Source: Pseudomonadota bacterium (GTDB lineage: Bacteria > Pseudomonadota > Gammaproteobacteria > Burkholderiales > Burkholderiaceae_B). Taken from it: a DNA stretch of 44,080 nt. Shown piece by piece: positions 23,181 to 31,318 of the stretch (its first letter is position 1; every line of letters begins with the position of its first letter). The stretch covers positions 1 to 44,080 of the forward strand of contig JAEWHK010000034.1 in assembly GCA_023387815.1 (NCBI GenBank), in the 5' to 3' direction. The notes beneath the pieces were generated by a model. It was not told the origin of the DNA. It made no database searches and was given only the letters and a program-made list of their open reading frames with translations. A program made the translations under genes and the position numbers.

Positions 23181-23681
23181 ATGGATAGAGTCTATATCAG
23201 TCCCGTTGTACGCGAGGACGCTAACGAGCTGATTGCTTCAAATCTGAAGAATAGGGACTATCATTCTCCCTGGGTTTCTCCCTTTACTGATTTGGCAGGT
23301 TTTGACTATTGGTATTCCCGTTGTTGCGCCGGCACGGTGATCGGATTGGTCGTTCGGGAAACAACGTCCAGACAGTTGGTGGGCGTTATTAATATCAACG
23401 AAATCGTTCTGGGCTCATTTTTCAGTGGCTATCTTGGTTATTACGGATACGCGGCGTTTGCCGGAAGTGGACTCATGACCGAAGCGTTGCGTCTGACTAT
23501 TCAATATGCATTTACCGAAAAAGGTCTTCATCGCCTGGAAGCAAATATACAGCCGGAAAACTTGCAATCGCTGGCGCTAGTGCGTCGTTGCGGTTTTCAT
23601 AAAGAAGGCTTTTCGCCCAGATATTTGTTTATCAATAAAGAATGGCGAGATCATGAACGCTGGGCGATCATTCGCGATTGA
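23181..23681 (+). CDS. GNAT-family N-acetyltransferase (RimJ/RimL type)
   Basis: This 166-residue protein has the GNAT fold with the acetyl-CoA region around GLMTEALRLTIQYAF (about residues 95-110) and the RimJ/RimL hallmark HRLEANIQPENLQSLALVRRCGF. It should transfer an acetyl group from acetyl-CoA to an N-terminal amine or a small molecule; the substrate cannot be told. Length is normal for the group. No nearby gene suggests a partner. Confidence 0.88.
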   Translation: MDRVYISPVVREDANELIASNLKNRDYHSPWVSPFTDLAGFDYWYSRCCAGTVIGLVVRETTSRQLVGVININEIVLGSFFSGYLGYYGYAAFAGSGLMTEALRLTIQYAFTEKGLHRLEANIQPENLQSLALVRRCGFHKEGFSPRYLFINKEWRDHERWAIIRD

Positions 23682-23821
23682 ATGAGATATGGCTTGGTAT
23701 TAAAAGTCTCGTAGACAAGAGTTCCAGTGTGTACCTTGTTGTGTTTTTAGATTAGTAATTCACTTCATCTTCTCACAGCCTGGAGATCAGGTTAATCTGA
23801 TCCGATGAGAGTTCGGTTATT

Positions 23822-24583
23822 TCAATTGTCATACCTAAAGGAAATGCTGCCCAGACCTGCAACATATCCTTCGATCTGAGTGCCCGTTTCAATGAAGATG
23901 CAACCACTTAGAGTACCGGTGGTTACGATTTGCCCAGGTTGCAGGCCACCACAATGATCTCTTATCACACTTGCCATGCTGGCCAGCGTAAGAAATGCAT
24001 CGCCACCAGGAACTTTACTATTGCCGGAGAATAGCTCTTTTCCATTTGCCGTCAATAGGACTTCTGCCTGCTCCATTGGCAAATCAGACCAGTCATCCAA
24101 CGGAACGCCGACGACCAGTCCCCCGTTGACCAGATTGTCAGCGAGCTTCGCGGCTTGCGGCAATTCTTTGAAATTCTGCACCCGACTGTCAATCAATTCC
24201 AGTGTAACGACCGGGCGCACACATTGCCGCAATGCGTTTTTAAATCCGGGGCCTGGAGGGGGAAGAGGGCGGTCAATGGAAAATCCGATTTCCAGTTCGA
24301 CCCCACATGCGCGAAGTTCCTGCTTTCGGCACTCTGCCGGGCTGGATCGCACCATTTCTGCAAAAATAGGTGCATAGACAGGTATTTCGGTTTCATTCGC
24401 CCGGCCCGTCTTCCACGCGCCAATGGCTCCCGTTTTTGCTGCGACGCGTGCCTGTATGGTATAGGCTTCTTGATCCGTGAGTTCTGACCACCTTCTGTCT
24501 TCAAATGATACTGGCGTCGAATTGGCACGTGCGTTGTTCAATAAATCAACAATCTCATTAATTAGCGCTGGATTCTGATGCAT
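23822..24583 (-). CDS. 2-keto-4-pentenoate hydratase / fumarylacetoacetate hydrolase-type protein
   Basis: This 253-residue protein shows the MhpD-type layout: an N-terminal helical segment with LTDQEAYTIQARVAA, a central GVELEIGFSIDRPLPP strand carrying the conserved E-x-E metal ligands, and a C-terminal IVTTGTLSGCIFIETGTQIE segment. Such enzymes hydrate 2-hydroxypentadienoates or decarboxylate related oxo acids in aromatic catabolism. No meta-cleavage genes adjoin it, so its substrate is unknown. It is convergent with the GNAT gene. Confidence 0.85.
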   Translation of the reverse strand: MHQNPALINEIVDLLNNARANSTPVSFEDRRWSELTDQEAYTIQARVAAKTGAIGAWKTGRANETEIPVYAPIFAEMVRSSPAECRKQELRACGVELEIGFSIDRPLPPPGPGFKNALRQCVRPVVTLELIDSRVQNFKELPQAAKLADNLVNGGLVVGVPLDDWSDLPMEQAEVLLTANGKELFSGNSKVPGGDAFLTLASMASVIRDHCGGLQPGQIVTTGTLSGCIFIETGTQIEGYVAGLGSISFRYDN

Positions 24584-24684
24584 GACGGTTCCTGTTGGCG
24601 AGGCAAAATGAAAGTCTCATGTGATGTTACCTGAATCCGGGTTATAGTCTACGAATTCTCATATTCGCTGACGGAGCGACGAAC

Positions 24685-24876
24685 ATGAAAACAATCAAAA
24701 TCAGCGAATTTTCCCTGAAAATCCGGAATGGCGAAACGATTCGGGTCAATGCCAATACCGGAAGCGAAGCAATTAAGAAGGTGATGAAGGCGCACGGGTG
24801 TACGCCGGACGATATTTCAGTTGTGGACGTGCGGGAAGTTACGATCAATCGTCCTCAGAAAGCCAATAACTCATAG
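24685..24876 (+). CDS. Small protein of unknown function
   Basis: This 63-residue basic protein begins MKTIKISEFSLKIRNGETIR and has a helical SEAIKKVMKAHGC segment followed by a short strand pair. GGAG nine bases upstream of ATG 24685 supports expression. No signal peptide or known domain is seen. A hairpin follows 17 bases after the stop, but its T run is on the other strand. Confidence 0.6.
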   Translation: MKTIKISEFSLKIRNGETIRVNANTGSEAIKKVMKAHGCTPDDISVVDVREVTINRPQKANNS

Positions 24877-24886
24877 GCAATAGACA

Positions 24887-24915
24887 TGAAAAAAACCGCC
24901 TTCTAAAAGGCGGTT
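24887..24915 (-). terminator. Intrinsic terminator, minus strand
   Basis: AACCGCCTT (24894-24902) pairs with AAGGCGGTT (24907-24915) around CTAA. The A run just before it (24889-24895) becomes a T run on the minus strand, so it terminates minus-strand transcription, probably that of sugE, which ends about 185 bases away. It could partly stop the plus-strand gene too. Confidence 0.8.
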
Positions 24916-24938
24916 GAATAGCGGATAGAAACTGCAGC

Positions 24939-24993
24939 ATTGCAGTTGTAAATGCCAGATTAAGGTCGCAAAAGGGAGTATTGCAGTTGTAAA
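24939..24993. repeat. Direct repeat ATTGCAGTTGTAAA, period 41
   Basis: Identical 14-base copies at 24939-24952 and 24980-24993 lie between the terminator and sugE. A GCTTCAGAAC pair follows (about 25025 and 25065). No gene is associated. Confidence 0.75.
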
Positions 24994-25100
24994 AATAACA
25001 ATTGCGAGTTATTCATCGTGATCTTTCGGTATAGCGCTTCAGAACGCCAACTTCTTAAGCTTACAGCTTCAGAACAGCTTCCTCATATAGACATACAGCT

Positions 25101-25415
25101 TTAAGAAGCCAGTTTCATCAGTATCAGGCCAGCAACGATCAGCAGTGCGGCAAGAACCCGCATTGTGCTTAACGGTTCATGCAGAAACACAGCGCCAACT
25201 ACAAAGGCGCCTACGGCACCGATGCCGGTCCAGACCATGTAAGCAGTACCAAGAGGAAGGGTTTTCATTGACCAGGAGAGAAGACCAAAACTGAATATCA
25301 TGGCGACCAGGGTAACGCTGGTGGCGCCAAGTTTGGTGAAACCTTCTGACTGCTTCATGGAGAACGCCCAGACGATCTCGAGCAGACCTGCAATGATTAA
25401 TAGAAACCAGGCCAT
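25101..25415 (-). CDS. sugE: SugE/Gdx small multidrug-resistance family guanidinium exporter
   Basis: This 104-residue, four-helix inner-membrane protein belongs to the SMR family. It carries the essential membrane glutamate in the first helix (LLEIVWAFSMKQSEGF) and the SugE-subtype residues MVWTGIGAVGAF in the third helix. Gdx-subtype proteins export guanidinium in exchange for protons. The AAGGAGG site is well placed before ATG 25415. A guanidine-II (mini-ykkC) riboswitch directly upstream supports the guanidine role over the older quaternary-ammonium annotation. Confidence 0.95.
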   Translation of the reverse strand: MAWFLLIIAGLLEIVWAFSMKQSEGFTKLGATSVTLVAMIFSFGLLSWSMKTLPLGTAYMVWTGIGAVGAFVVGAVFLHEPLSTMRVLAALLIVAGLILMKLAS

Positions 25416-25432
25416 TCGGGCCTCCTTTCAAA

Positions 25433-25485
25433 AGCCGGGTCGTCCCGAATTGGGTTTCCTGAATGGATGGGGTCGTCCCCAAGAG
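25433..25485 (-). ncRNA. Guanidine-II riboswitch (mini-ykkC)
   Basis: Read on the minus strand, two short hairpins each present an ACGA loop: GGGGACGACCCC (plus 25469-25480) and CGGGACGACCCG (plus 25436-25447), joined by about 20 bases. Two ACGR-loop hairpins next to a ribosome binding site are the defining features of mini-ykkC, which binds guanidinium. The second hairpin lies about 15 bases before the ribosome binding site of sugE, so control is probably translational. A third GC stem, GGGG-TTACAA-CCCC (25495-25508), precedes it without an ACGR loop. Confidence 0.92.
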
Positions 25486-25515
25486 TGCAAGAATGGGGTT
25501 GTAACCCCGACCCTT

Positions 25516-25546
25516 ATTATAACGCCAGTAGCGCGTGAAGTGTCGA
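25516..25546 (-). promoter_or_regulatory. Possible promoter of the riboswitch-sugE transcript
   Basis: On the minus strand a perfect TATAAT (plus 25516-25521) is preceded at 19 bp by TCGACA (plus 25541-25546), a five-of-six match to TTGACA. Transcription would begin a few bases before the first GC hairpin. The 19-bp spacing is longer than ideal. Confidence 0.5.
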
Positions 25547-25772
25547 TAGTCATTGAGTTTCGAACTCTCTAGTTCAGCCAGCGCCTCTAACTGGCCACGG
25601 GTTTTTTGTACGGTTTTTGTTCGGGTTATATCCAGCTCTTTGGCCGAAGCCCGAAAGCGGGTTTGCAACGCTCCGATATACTATTTCTTTCTGAATGTCA
25701 TTTTTCAAGTTAGAGTCTTCATGAATTAAGACCGAACAAAGTACCGTTCTCCGCGTCGCGCCCATATCGCTC
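25547..25772. other. Spacer between sugE promoter and the imine-reductase-like gene
   Basis: About 225 bases without an assigned gene, although the wider gap from sugE is more than 350 bases. A minus-strand frame that opens near 25668 has protein-like composition for about 55 codons (TRTKTVQKTRGQLEALAELE, then SKLNDYRHFTRYWRYNKG) before it runs through the riboswitch. It has only a TTG start and may be a leftover of an older gene. Confidence 0.35.
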
Positions 25773-26675
25773 CTACACGGACAGATGTTTGTTGCCAGAA
25801 TGAGTGCTGGGATTTCGTAATACTTTAATTAATGCAGCGAACTCCTCATTGGCAAATCCTACAGATTCAGCCTCTTGAAGTAATGTTGCCATTACAGCCG
25901 GGAAGTTGACATTCAGGCCTTTCTTGCGAGCTGCATTTTCGATTCGTCTTGTCGCGTCAACGGATATTGAAAGCGGGCTCTGTGAGATAGTGAAATTTTC
26001 TTTTGCTATGACATCTGTTTCGTGCTTCAAAAAATCGCCGAACGAGGCAGACATGGTTTGCACAATGGATCCGTAGACACCAATGTCGAGTCCGCCGGCT
26101 TCAGCCAACGCTGCTCCCTGGAAAACGCCGAGAGAAGCTCCGTAGACGTATGAGAGTGTCGCCAGATCCATTGTGGCAGCGCCCGAGGCGGAGTCACCCA
26201 AATACACCACATTTCCTCCTAGAATTCTCCAAAGATCGCTACTTTTTACATAATCGCTGTGGGATCCCGATATTAAAATAGTCGTATCCTGCATGCCCAT
26301 CTGTTCAGGAGCCACCTGAATTGCGCCGTCCAAATAGCCTGCACTGTGTTGTGTCATGAACTGATAGGCACTTTCAGCATCTTCAGGGGATCCTGTGGTC
26401 AATTGAACGAAGAGCTTACCTGGTAGCTCCGCATGGATTTGTTCCGTATCGAGAATATCCATCGCTGCTTCGTAGTCACGTACGCACATAACGACAATCT
26501 CTGATTGCTTTATGGCATCTGCGGCTGTGTCCGCAAATATTGCACCTGCCTCTATCAGCGGCTTTGCTTTGGCTTGAGTGCGATTCCATATATGTACGCT
26601 CAAATTGCCTTGTAGAAACAAAGCAGCAATTCTGGAGCCCATTTGTCCTAAACCGATTACGCTAACGTGCTTCAT
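25773..26675 (-). CDS. Imine-reductase-like NAD(P)-dependent beta-hydroxyacid-dehydrogenase-family oxidoreductase
   Basis: This 300-residue protein has an N-terminal Rossmann domain with GLGQMGSRIA (about residues 8-17) and HIWNRTQAKAKPL, whose NRT suggests NADPH preference. The C-terminal helical domain follows. Where true beta-hydroxyacid dehydrogenases have the catalytic Lys (GxxKxxxN), it reads GAATMDLATLSYVYG, with an Asp in about that place, as in many imine reductases. So it probably reduces an imine or related group; the substrate is unknown. It is divergent from an HxlR regulator, which likely controls it. Confidence 0.82.
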   Translation of the reverse strand: MKHVSVIGLGQMGSRIAALFLQGNLSVHIWNRTQAKAKPLIEAGAIFADTAADAIKQSEIVVMCVRDYEAAMDILDTEQIHAELPGKLFVQLTTGSPEDAESAYQFMTQHSAGYLDGAIQVAPEQMGMQDTTILISGSHSDYVKSSDLWRILGGNVVYLGDSASGAATMDLATLSYVYGASLGVFQGAALAEAGGLDIGVYGSIVQTMSASFGDFLKHETDVIAKENFTISQSPLSISVDATRRIENAARKKGLNVNFPAVMATLLQEAESVGFANEEFAALIKVLRNPSTHSGNKHLSV

Positions 26676-26729
26676 ATGCAGCCCTTATGATGGTTGTGAT
26701 AACGATAGTTTGAGATGTACTATTGATAT

Positions 26730-26765
26730 AGTCAATTACCCACTTAAAAGTCAGTTACCTACTTA
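26730..26765. promoter_or_regulatory. 17-bp direct repeat in the HxlR divergent spacer (probable operator)
   Basis: AGTCAATTACCCACTTA (26730-26746) and AGTCAGTTACCTACTTA (26749-26765) differ at two positions and are spaced 19 bases, nearly two helical turns. They lie 24 bases before the HxlR gene start and 55 bases from the dehydrogenase start. They are a good candidate operator for the divergent regulator. Confidence 0.7.
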
Positions 26766-26788
26766 TTGGTAAGAAATGAGGATTTTCA

Positions 26789-27115
26789 ATGGCTAAAAGC
26801 AAACCATTTAATTGTGGAATTGGTCCGGCATTTGAAGTAATTGGTGGAAAATGGAAGGCGGTTATCTTGTACGAGCTCCAGGAAAAGCGGATTCGCACAG
26901 GAGAATTACGAAGACTGGTTACTGGCATAACAGAAAAAATGTTAATACAGCAACTTCGTGAAATGGAGGCTGACGGCTTGGTCGAGCGCCGTGTGTTTCA
27001 CGAAGTACCCCCTCGCGTTGAGTACTCAGCTACTGCTGAAGGTGTCCGACTTAACGAGGCGTTAGGCCCGATTGCTGATTGGGGAGAAAAATATGCGAAG
27101 CGACGGAAAGGATAA
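26789..27115 (+). CDS. HxlR-family transcriptional regulator
   Basis: This 108-residue winged-helix protein has the HxlR signature: CGIGPAFEVIGGKWKAVIL near the N-terminus, with the conserved Cys9 used by some members to sense electrophiles, then ITEKMLIQQLREMEADGLV and RRVFHEVPPRVEYS. Length is typical. It is divergent from the imine-reductase-like gene and probably represses it through the direct repeat between them. HxlR proteins that sense quinones or aldehydes commonly control neighbouring reductases, so a redox or electrophile signal is plausible but not shown. Confidence 0.9.
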   Translation: MAKSKPFNCGIGPAFEVIGGKWKAVILYELQEKRIRTGELRRLVTGITEKMLIQQLREMEADGLVERRVFHEVPPRVEYSATAEGVRLNEALGPIADWGEKYAKRRKG

Positions 27116-27258
27116 AATGCAACTATCCTGGCGGTAGGGCGGCCGTATAGCCATGTAGGTTGAAGCAGGCTCGATCAGATCTGACAAAGTTCTTGAAAAA
27201 GGACACTCACCCATCCGTTAAGCAGTATCTACTTGCCAGCGCACTAGTTAAAGATGCC

Positions 27259-28074
27259 TCATTCAGTATCCGGAACCGCGCGCGCAATAAAGGATTGAAT
27301 GAGTTGCAGTGTCTCTTCCTCGGCCTCGCGGTACGGGACGTGTCCGATCCCGGACAGAATTTCAGCAGTGCAGCGACCTTCAGCAATGACTCTGGCATGT
27401 TCGGTGGAGCCGTAGGGATCCGAGTCGCCGTGAATGGCCAGCGTGGGACAGGAGACACGGGCCAGTTCCTCACGCGCATGCCAGGTCGAAAATTCCCTGG
27501 AAAGCCAGGTCTCAGTCCATGCGTCTACAACCCATCGACTTTTTGTGCCGTGATATTTATCCAATCGCGCCAGGTTCTCCGGTTTGGCAAAATCTTCCTT
27601 GGCCTTGCGTATACCGTTAAGGGTCAACTCCTCAACAAAAACCTGAGCGCCCATTGTAATCAATGCATCGCACCGATCAGGGTAGCTTGCGGCCGCAATC
27701 ACTGCCATGGCACCGCCCACGCTGTGGCCACAGGCGATAAAGTGGTCAATCCCGAAAGCTTCCAGTAGTTTGGGAAACATGGAATTAATTTCATCATTAA
27801 TAAAATCAGCCGCCAGTTTTTCGGGATGCGGATCAGAGCGGCCGAATCCGAGTCTGTCGTAGGCAATGACCGGCAAACCCGTTGCCAGGGCGAGTCTGGC
27901 TGGAAATTCTCGCCAAATGGGAATGCAGCCCAATGAATCATGCATCAGGATGATAGTGGAAGCGGCAGTGCTGCCGTGCCGGGGTGCCTGCCAGCGCTGG
28001 GCGTAAAGATTCCCCTTTTGCGTTTGAATCTCCTGGTTCTGCACGTCCAGAGGACGATCAATCGTATTTTCCAT
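27259..28074 (-). CDS. Alpha/beta-hydrolase
   Basis: This 271-residue hydrolase has a full triad: nucleophile Ser in ACGHSVGGAMAV (about residue 117), acid in IHGDSDPYGS (about residue 226) and His in SGIGHVPYREA (about residue 252). The oxyanion strand is IILMHDSLGCIP. The substrate cannot be told; the family covers esterases, C-C hydrolases and haloperoxidases. No signal peptide is seen. It does not form an operon with a neighbour: the HxlR gene converges on it and the Bug protein gene diverges. Confidence 0.88.
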   Translation of the reverse strand: MENTIDRPLDVQNQEIQTQKGNLYAQRWQAPRHGSTAASTIILMHDSLGCIPIWREFPARLALATGLPVIAYDRLGFGRSDPHPEKLAADFINDEINSMFPKLLEAFGIDHFIACGHSVGGAMAVIAAASYPDRCDALITMGAQVFVEELTLNGIRKAKEDFAKPENLARLDKYHGTKSRWVVDAWTETWLSREFSTWHAREELARVSCPTLAIHGDSDPYGSTEHARVIAEGRCTAEILSGIGHVPYREAEEETLQLIQSFIARAVPDTE

Positions 28075-28368
28075 AATTATTTCAATAGCACGTTATTTGG
28101 GATACGAAGCGCACCGAAGGCTGCTGGCTGCGTCAGTTCGCTGGATATTATAGAGGGAATATCGACGGAACCGAAGCTTGTTCAGCTACCTGGACCGACT
28201 GAAATATTTTTGGATAAAACAAAAAATTATTATGTTTCCGGCCTTCATTCATTTGTCATACTGTTCGTTAATTTGTACCCGGGCAGTCAGGGTTGTAACT
28301 GCCCATGCCAGCCAACTGTAGCCGGCAAATACGATTTCCCAATATATCAATAACGAGGAGACTTTCTT

Positions 28369-29373
28369 ATGTTCCAGACAAATCAACGCAGCATGGTGGC
28401 ACGACTGATTCCCTGTCTGTTGGCCAGTACTGTGCTGACAGCTTTGCCTCTTGCGACTGCACAGGCTGAGGGATATCCCGACAAACCAGTTCGGCTGATT
28501 ATTCCCTATCCTCCCGGCGGGGCCACAGATGTCATCGGGCGGATTGTTGGAAAAACGCTGGGTGATGAGATCGGTGGACAGGTTGTTATTGAGAACCGGG
28601 GAGGGGCAGGTGGCAATATCGGCGCAGGCGAGGTAGCCAAAGCCAAGCCTGACGGATATACATTGCTGATGGGTGCGCTTACGTCCCATTCGGTCATGTC
28701 GATTCTCGAGAAGGGCAGCCTGACTTATGATCTGAAGAAGGATCTGACCCCAGCAGGGGTTGTGGGATCAGTGCCTTTGGTTGCGGTTGTCAATCCTTCC
28801 GTAAAGGTGACTACCCTGAAGGAGCTGGCCGAGAACGCACGTGAAAATCCGGGCAAACTCAATTTTGCCTCTTCCGGGGCCGGAGCACCGCAACGGATGG
28901 CGATGGAGCTCTTCAAGCAGATTGCAGATGTGAATATTGTTCATGTGGCCTATCGTGGCAGCGGCCCGGCAATGACAGATATGGTGGGCGGGCAGGTTCA
29001 GGTAATGACGGAAACCGTGCCGGCATCCATCAGCTTTATCAAATCGGGTAAGTTAAGAGCACTTGCTGTTCTGACGCCTGAACGCATTTCCATGCTGCCG
29101 GACGTTCCAACGGCAAAAGAACAAGGCTATGACAATTACAATGTCAGTTCCCTCTTTGGTGTCATGGCGCCTGCCGGGACACCACAGGAAGTCCTGGATA
29201 AACTCAATGCGGCACTCATCAAAGGTCTGAGTAGCGAGGACGTGAAAAAGCAATTGCTGGAGCAGGGGGTATATGCAGATCCGCTGACGATAGATAAATC
29301 CAGACAGCGGCTGGATCAGGAGATCGCGCTTTGGGATAAAGTGATCAAGGATGGCAATATCACGACGCGTTAA
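28369..29373 (+). CDS. Bug/TctC-type periplasmic substrate-binding protein
   Basis: This 334-residue protein has a signal peptide (hydrophobic about residues 14-32, cleavage near AQA) and the Bug family hallmark YPDKPVRLIIPYPPGGATDVIGR. VIENRGGAGGNIGAGEVAKA and LNFASSGAGAPQRMAMELFK also fit. These proteins bind carboxylates for tripartite tricarboxylate transporters, but the membrane partners (TctA/TctB) are not nearby. GAGGAG precedes ATG 28369. The dehydratase gene downstream on the same strand suggests the ligand is a sugar acid or hydroxy acid. Confidence 0.95.
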   Translation: MFQTNQRSMVARLIPCLLASTVLTALPLATAQAEGYPDKPVRLIIPYPPGGATDVIGRIVGKTLGDEIGGQVVIENRGGAGGNIGAGEVAKAKPDGYTLLMGALTSHSVMSILEKGSLTYDLKKDLTPAGVVGSVPLVAVVNPSVKVTTLKELAENARENPGKLNFASSGAGAPQRMAMELFKQIADVNIVHVAYRGSGPAMTDMVGGQVQVMTETVPASISFIKSGKLRALAVLTPERISMLPDVPTAKEQGYDNYNVSSLFGVMAPAGTPQEVLDKLNAALIKGLSSEDVKKQLLEQGVYADPLTIDKSRQRLDQEIALWDKVIKDGNITTR

Positions 29374-29529
29374 TGACAAATGACATCCGGCCGTGCGAGG
29401 TGTGCTTTTCAGCATGGCTGGTTGATGACAAGTGGTATCGAGGAGCCATCCATATCGAGCTGTCAGTCTGGTATGTCGACATCACAAACGAGTATCAACA
29501 TCCGTTATTTACAAATGAGGTAATGCAAC

Positions 29530-31290
29530 ATGTCCAGACGCAAGCAGTCGGATAATCAGCCAGACACACAAACAGAAGCCACCGGCCTGAAAAAAGGGCT
29601 GACCAGTTATGGAGATAATGGCTTTTCGCTGTTTCTCAGAAAAGCATTTATCAAGGGAGCGGGCTTTTCCGATTCTGCGCTGACCCGACCGGTGATTGGC
29701 ATTGCCAATACCGGCAGCGCCTACAATCCCTGTCATGGCAACATGCCACAGCTGCTGGAAGCCGTAAAGCGGGGCATCATGCTGGCCGGCGGCCTGCCAC
29801 TGGACTTTCCCACGATTTCCATTCACGAGAGCTTTGCGTTTCCAACCAGCATGTATCTGCGCAATCTGATGTCTATGGATACGGAAGAAATGATTCGCGC
29901 CCAGCCCATGGATGCCATTGTGCTGATTGGGGGCTGTGACAAGACAGTACCGGCGCAGCTGATGGGTGCGGCATCGGCGGGTATCCCGGCCATTCAACTG
30001 GTGACGGGCGCAATGCTGACTGGTTCGCATCGTTCCGAAAGGGTCGGCGCCTGTACTGATTGCCGGCGTTATTGGGGCAAATATCGCGCAGAAGAAATTG
30101 ACGATCAGGAAATTTCAGATGTGAATAATCAGCTGGTTGCCAGCGTGGGAACCTGTTCGGTCATGGGGACGGCCAGCACCATGGCCTGTATCGCAGAAGC
30201 CTTGGGAATGAGCATCCCCGGTGGTGCGACGCCACCGGCAGTCACGGCTGACCGTATGCGTATCGCCGAGCTGACCGGCGCGCAGGCCGTGCAGATTGCC
30301 AAAGATAAACTCACGATTGATAAGATTCTGACACCCGACGCATTTGAAAATGCCATGCGTGTTCTGCTTGCCATTGGCGGGTCTACCAACGGTATCGTGC
30401 ATCTGGCGGCCATTGCCGGACGGGTCGGACTGGACATTGATCTTCAGGCCCTGGACAGAATGGGTCGCGACACGCCCGTATTATTGGATTTGAAACCTTC
30501 CGGACAACACTATATGGAAGATTTCCATAAGGCAGGCGGTATGGCGACATTGCTCAGAGAGCTGAAACCTTTGCTCAGGCTGGATGCGCTGACGGTGACG
30601 GGAAGGACAATGGGCGAAGAAATCGAACGCTCCGGTCCGGGTTTTGCCCAGAGCGTTGTCAAATCCGCGGCTGATCCGATCTATCCGCAAGGCGGTATTG
30701 CAGTTGTGAAGGGCAATCTGGCACCCGGCGGCGCGATCATCAAACAGTCGTCTGCAAATGCAGATCTGATGGAACATGAAGGACGGGCTGTTGTGTTTGA
30801 AGATGCGGCGGACCTGGCCCAGCGTATTGATTCAGACGATCTGGATGTGACCGAAGATGACGTTCTGGTTCTCAAAAATATCGGTCCCAAGGGTGCACCG
30901 GGCATGCCAGAGGCCGGCTATATTCCGATTCCCAGAAAGCTCGCTGTACAAGGGGTTAAAGACATGGTGCGAATCTCTGACGGTCGCATGAGCGGAACAG
31001 CGTTTGGTACGATCGTGCTGCATGTCACACCGGAATCGGCAATTGGCGGGCCGCTGGCGTATGTGAAGAATGGCGACAGAATCCGGCTCAGCATCAGCCG
31101 CCGCGAGATCAGTCTGCTCGTTTCCGACGAGGAGCTGGCACAGCGCCGCGATGCCGCACCCGTTGTCGTGCCAACAGCCGAGCGAGGCTACAAAAAACTG
31201 TTTCTGGACACGGTGATGCAGGCCGATAAAGGAGTGGATTTTGATTTTCTGCGTTCGCCCAAAACCAGCGGCGCAGTGCCAAAATCCTGA
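29530..31290 (+). CDS. IlvD/Edd-family dehydratase (sugar-acid dehydratase type)
   Basis: This 586-residue protein has the family cluster ligands in GSAYNPCHGNM (about residue 69), LIGGCDKTVPAQLMG (about residue 137) and VGTCSVMGTASTMA (about residue 210), and ends with RISDGRMSGTAFG. Such [Fe-S] enzymes dehydrate dihydroxy acids; the FAFPTSMYLRNLMSMDTEEM segment is typical of the sugar-acid branch rather than biosynthetic IlvD. The substrate is unknown. It follows the Bug-protein gene by about 156 bases and faces a LysR regulator, so the cluster probably handles an imported hydroxy acid. Confidence 0.9.
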   Translation: MSRRKQSDNQPDTQTEATGLKKGLTSYGDNGFSLFLRKAFIKGAGFSDSALTRPVIGIANTGSAYNPCHGNMPQLLEAVKRGIMLAGGLPLDFPTISIHESFAFPTSMYLRNLMSMDTEEMIRAQPMDAIVLIGGCDKTVPAQLMGAASAGIPAIQLVTGAMLTGSHRSERVGACTDCRRYWGKYRAEEIDDQEISDVNNQLVASVGTCSVMGTASTMACIAEALGMSIPGGATPPAVTADRMRIAELTGAQAVQIAKDKLTIDKILTPDAFENAMRVLLAIGGSTNGIVHLAAIAGRVGLDIDLQALDRMGRDTPVLLDLKPSGQHYMEDFHKAGGMATLLRELKPLLRLDALTVTGRTMGEEIERSGPGFAQSVVKSAADPIYPQGGIAVVKGNLAPGGAIIKQSSANADLMEHEGRAVVFEDAADLAQRIDSDDLDVTEDDVLVLKNIGPKGAPGMPEAGYIPIPRKLAVQGVKDMVRISDGRMSGTAFGTIVLHVTPESAIGGPLAYVKNGDRIRLSISRREISLLVSDEELAQRRDAAPVVVPTAERGYKKLFLDTVMQADKGVDFDFLRSPKTSGAVPKS

Positions 31291-31318
31291 CTGCGATAGC
31301 CCGCCCAAAATTCCTGAC

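Noticed and set aside
27160..27768. 202-codon plus-strand frame over the alpha/beta hydrolase
   Set aside because: Antisense to a hydrolase with a full catalytic triad; begins in non-coding DNA without a ribosome binding site.
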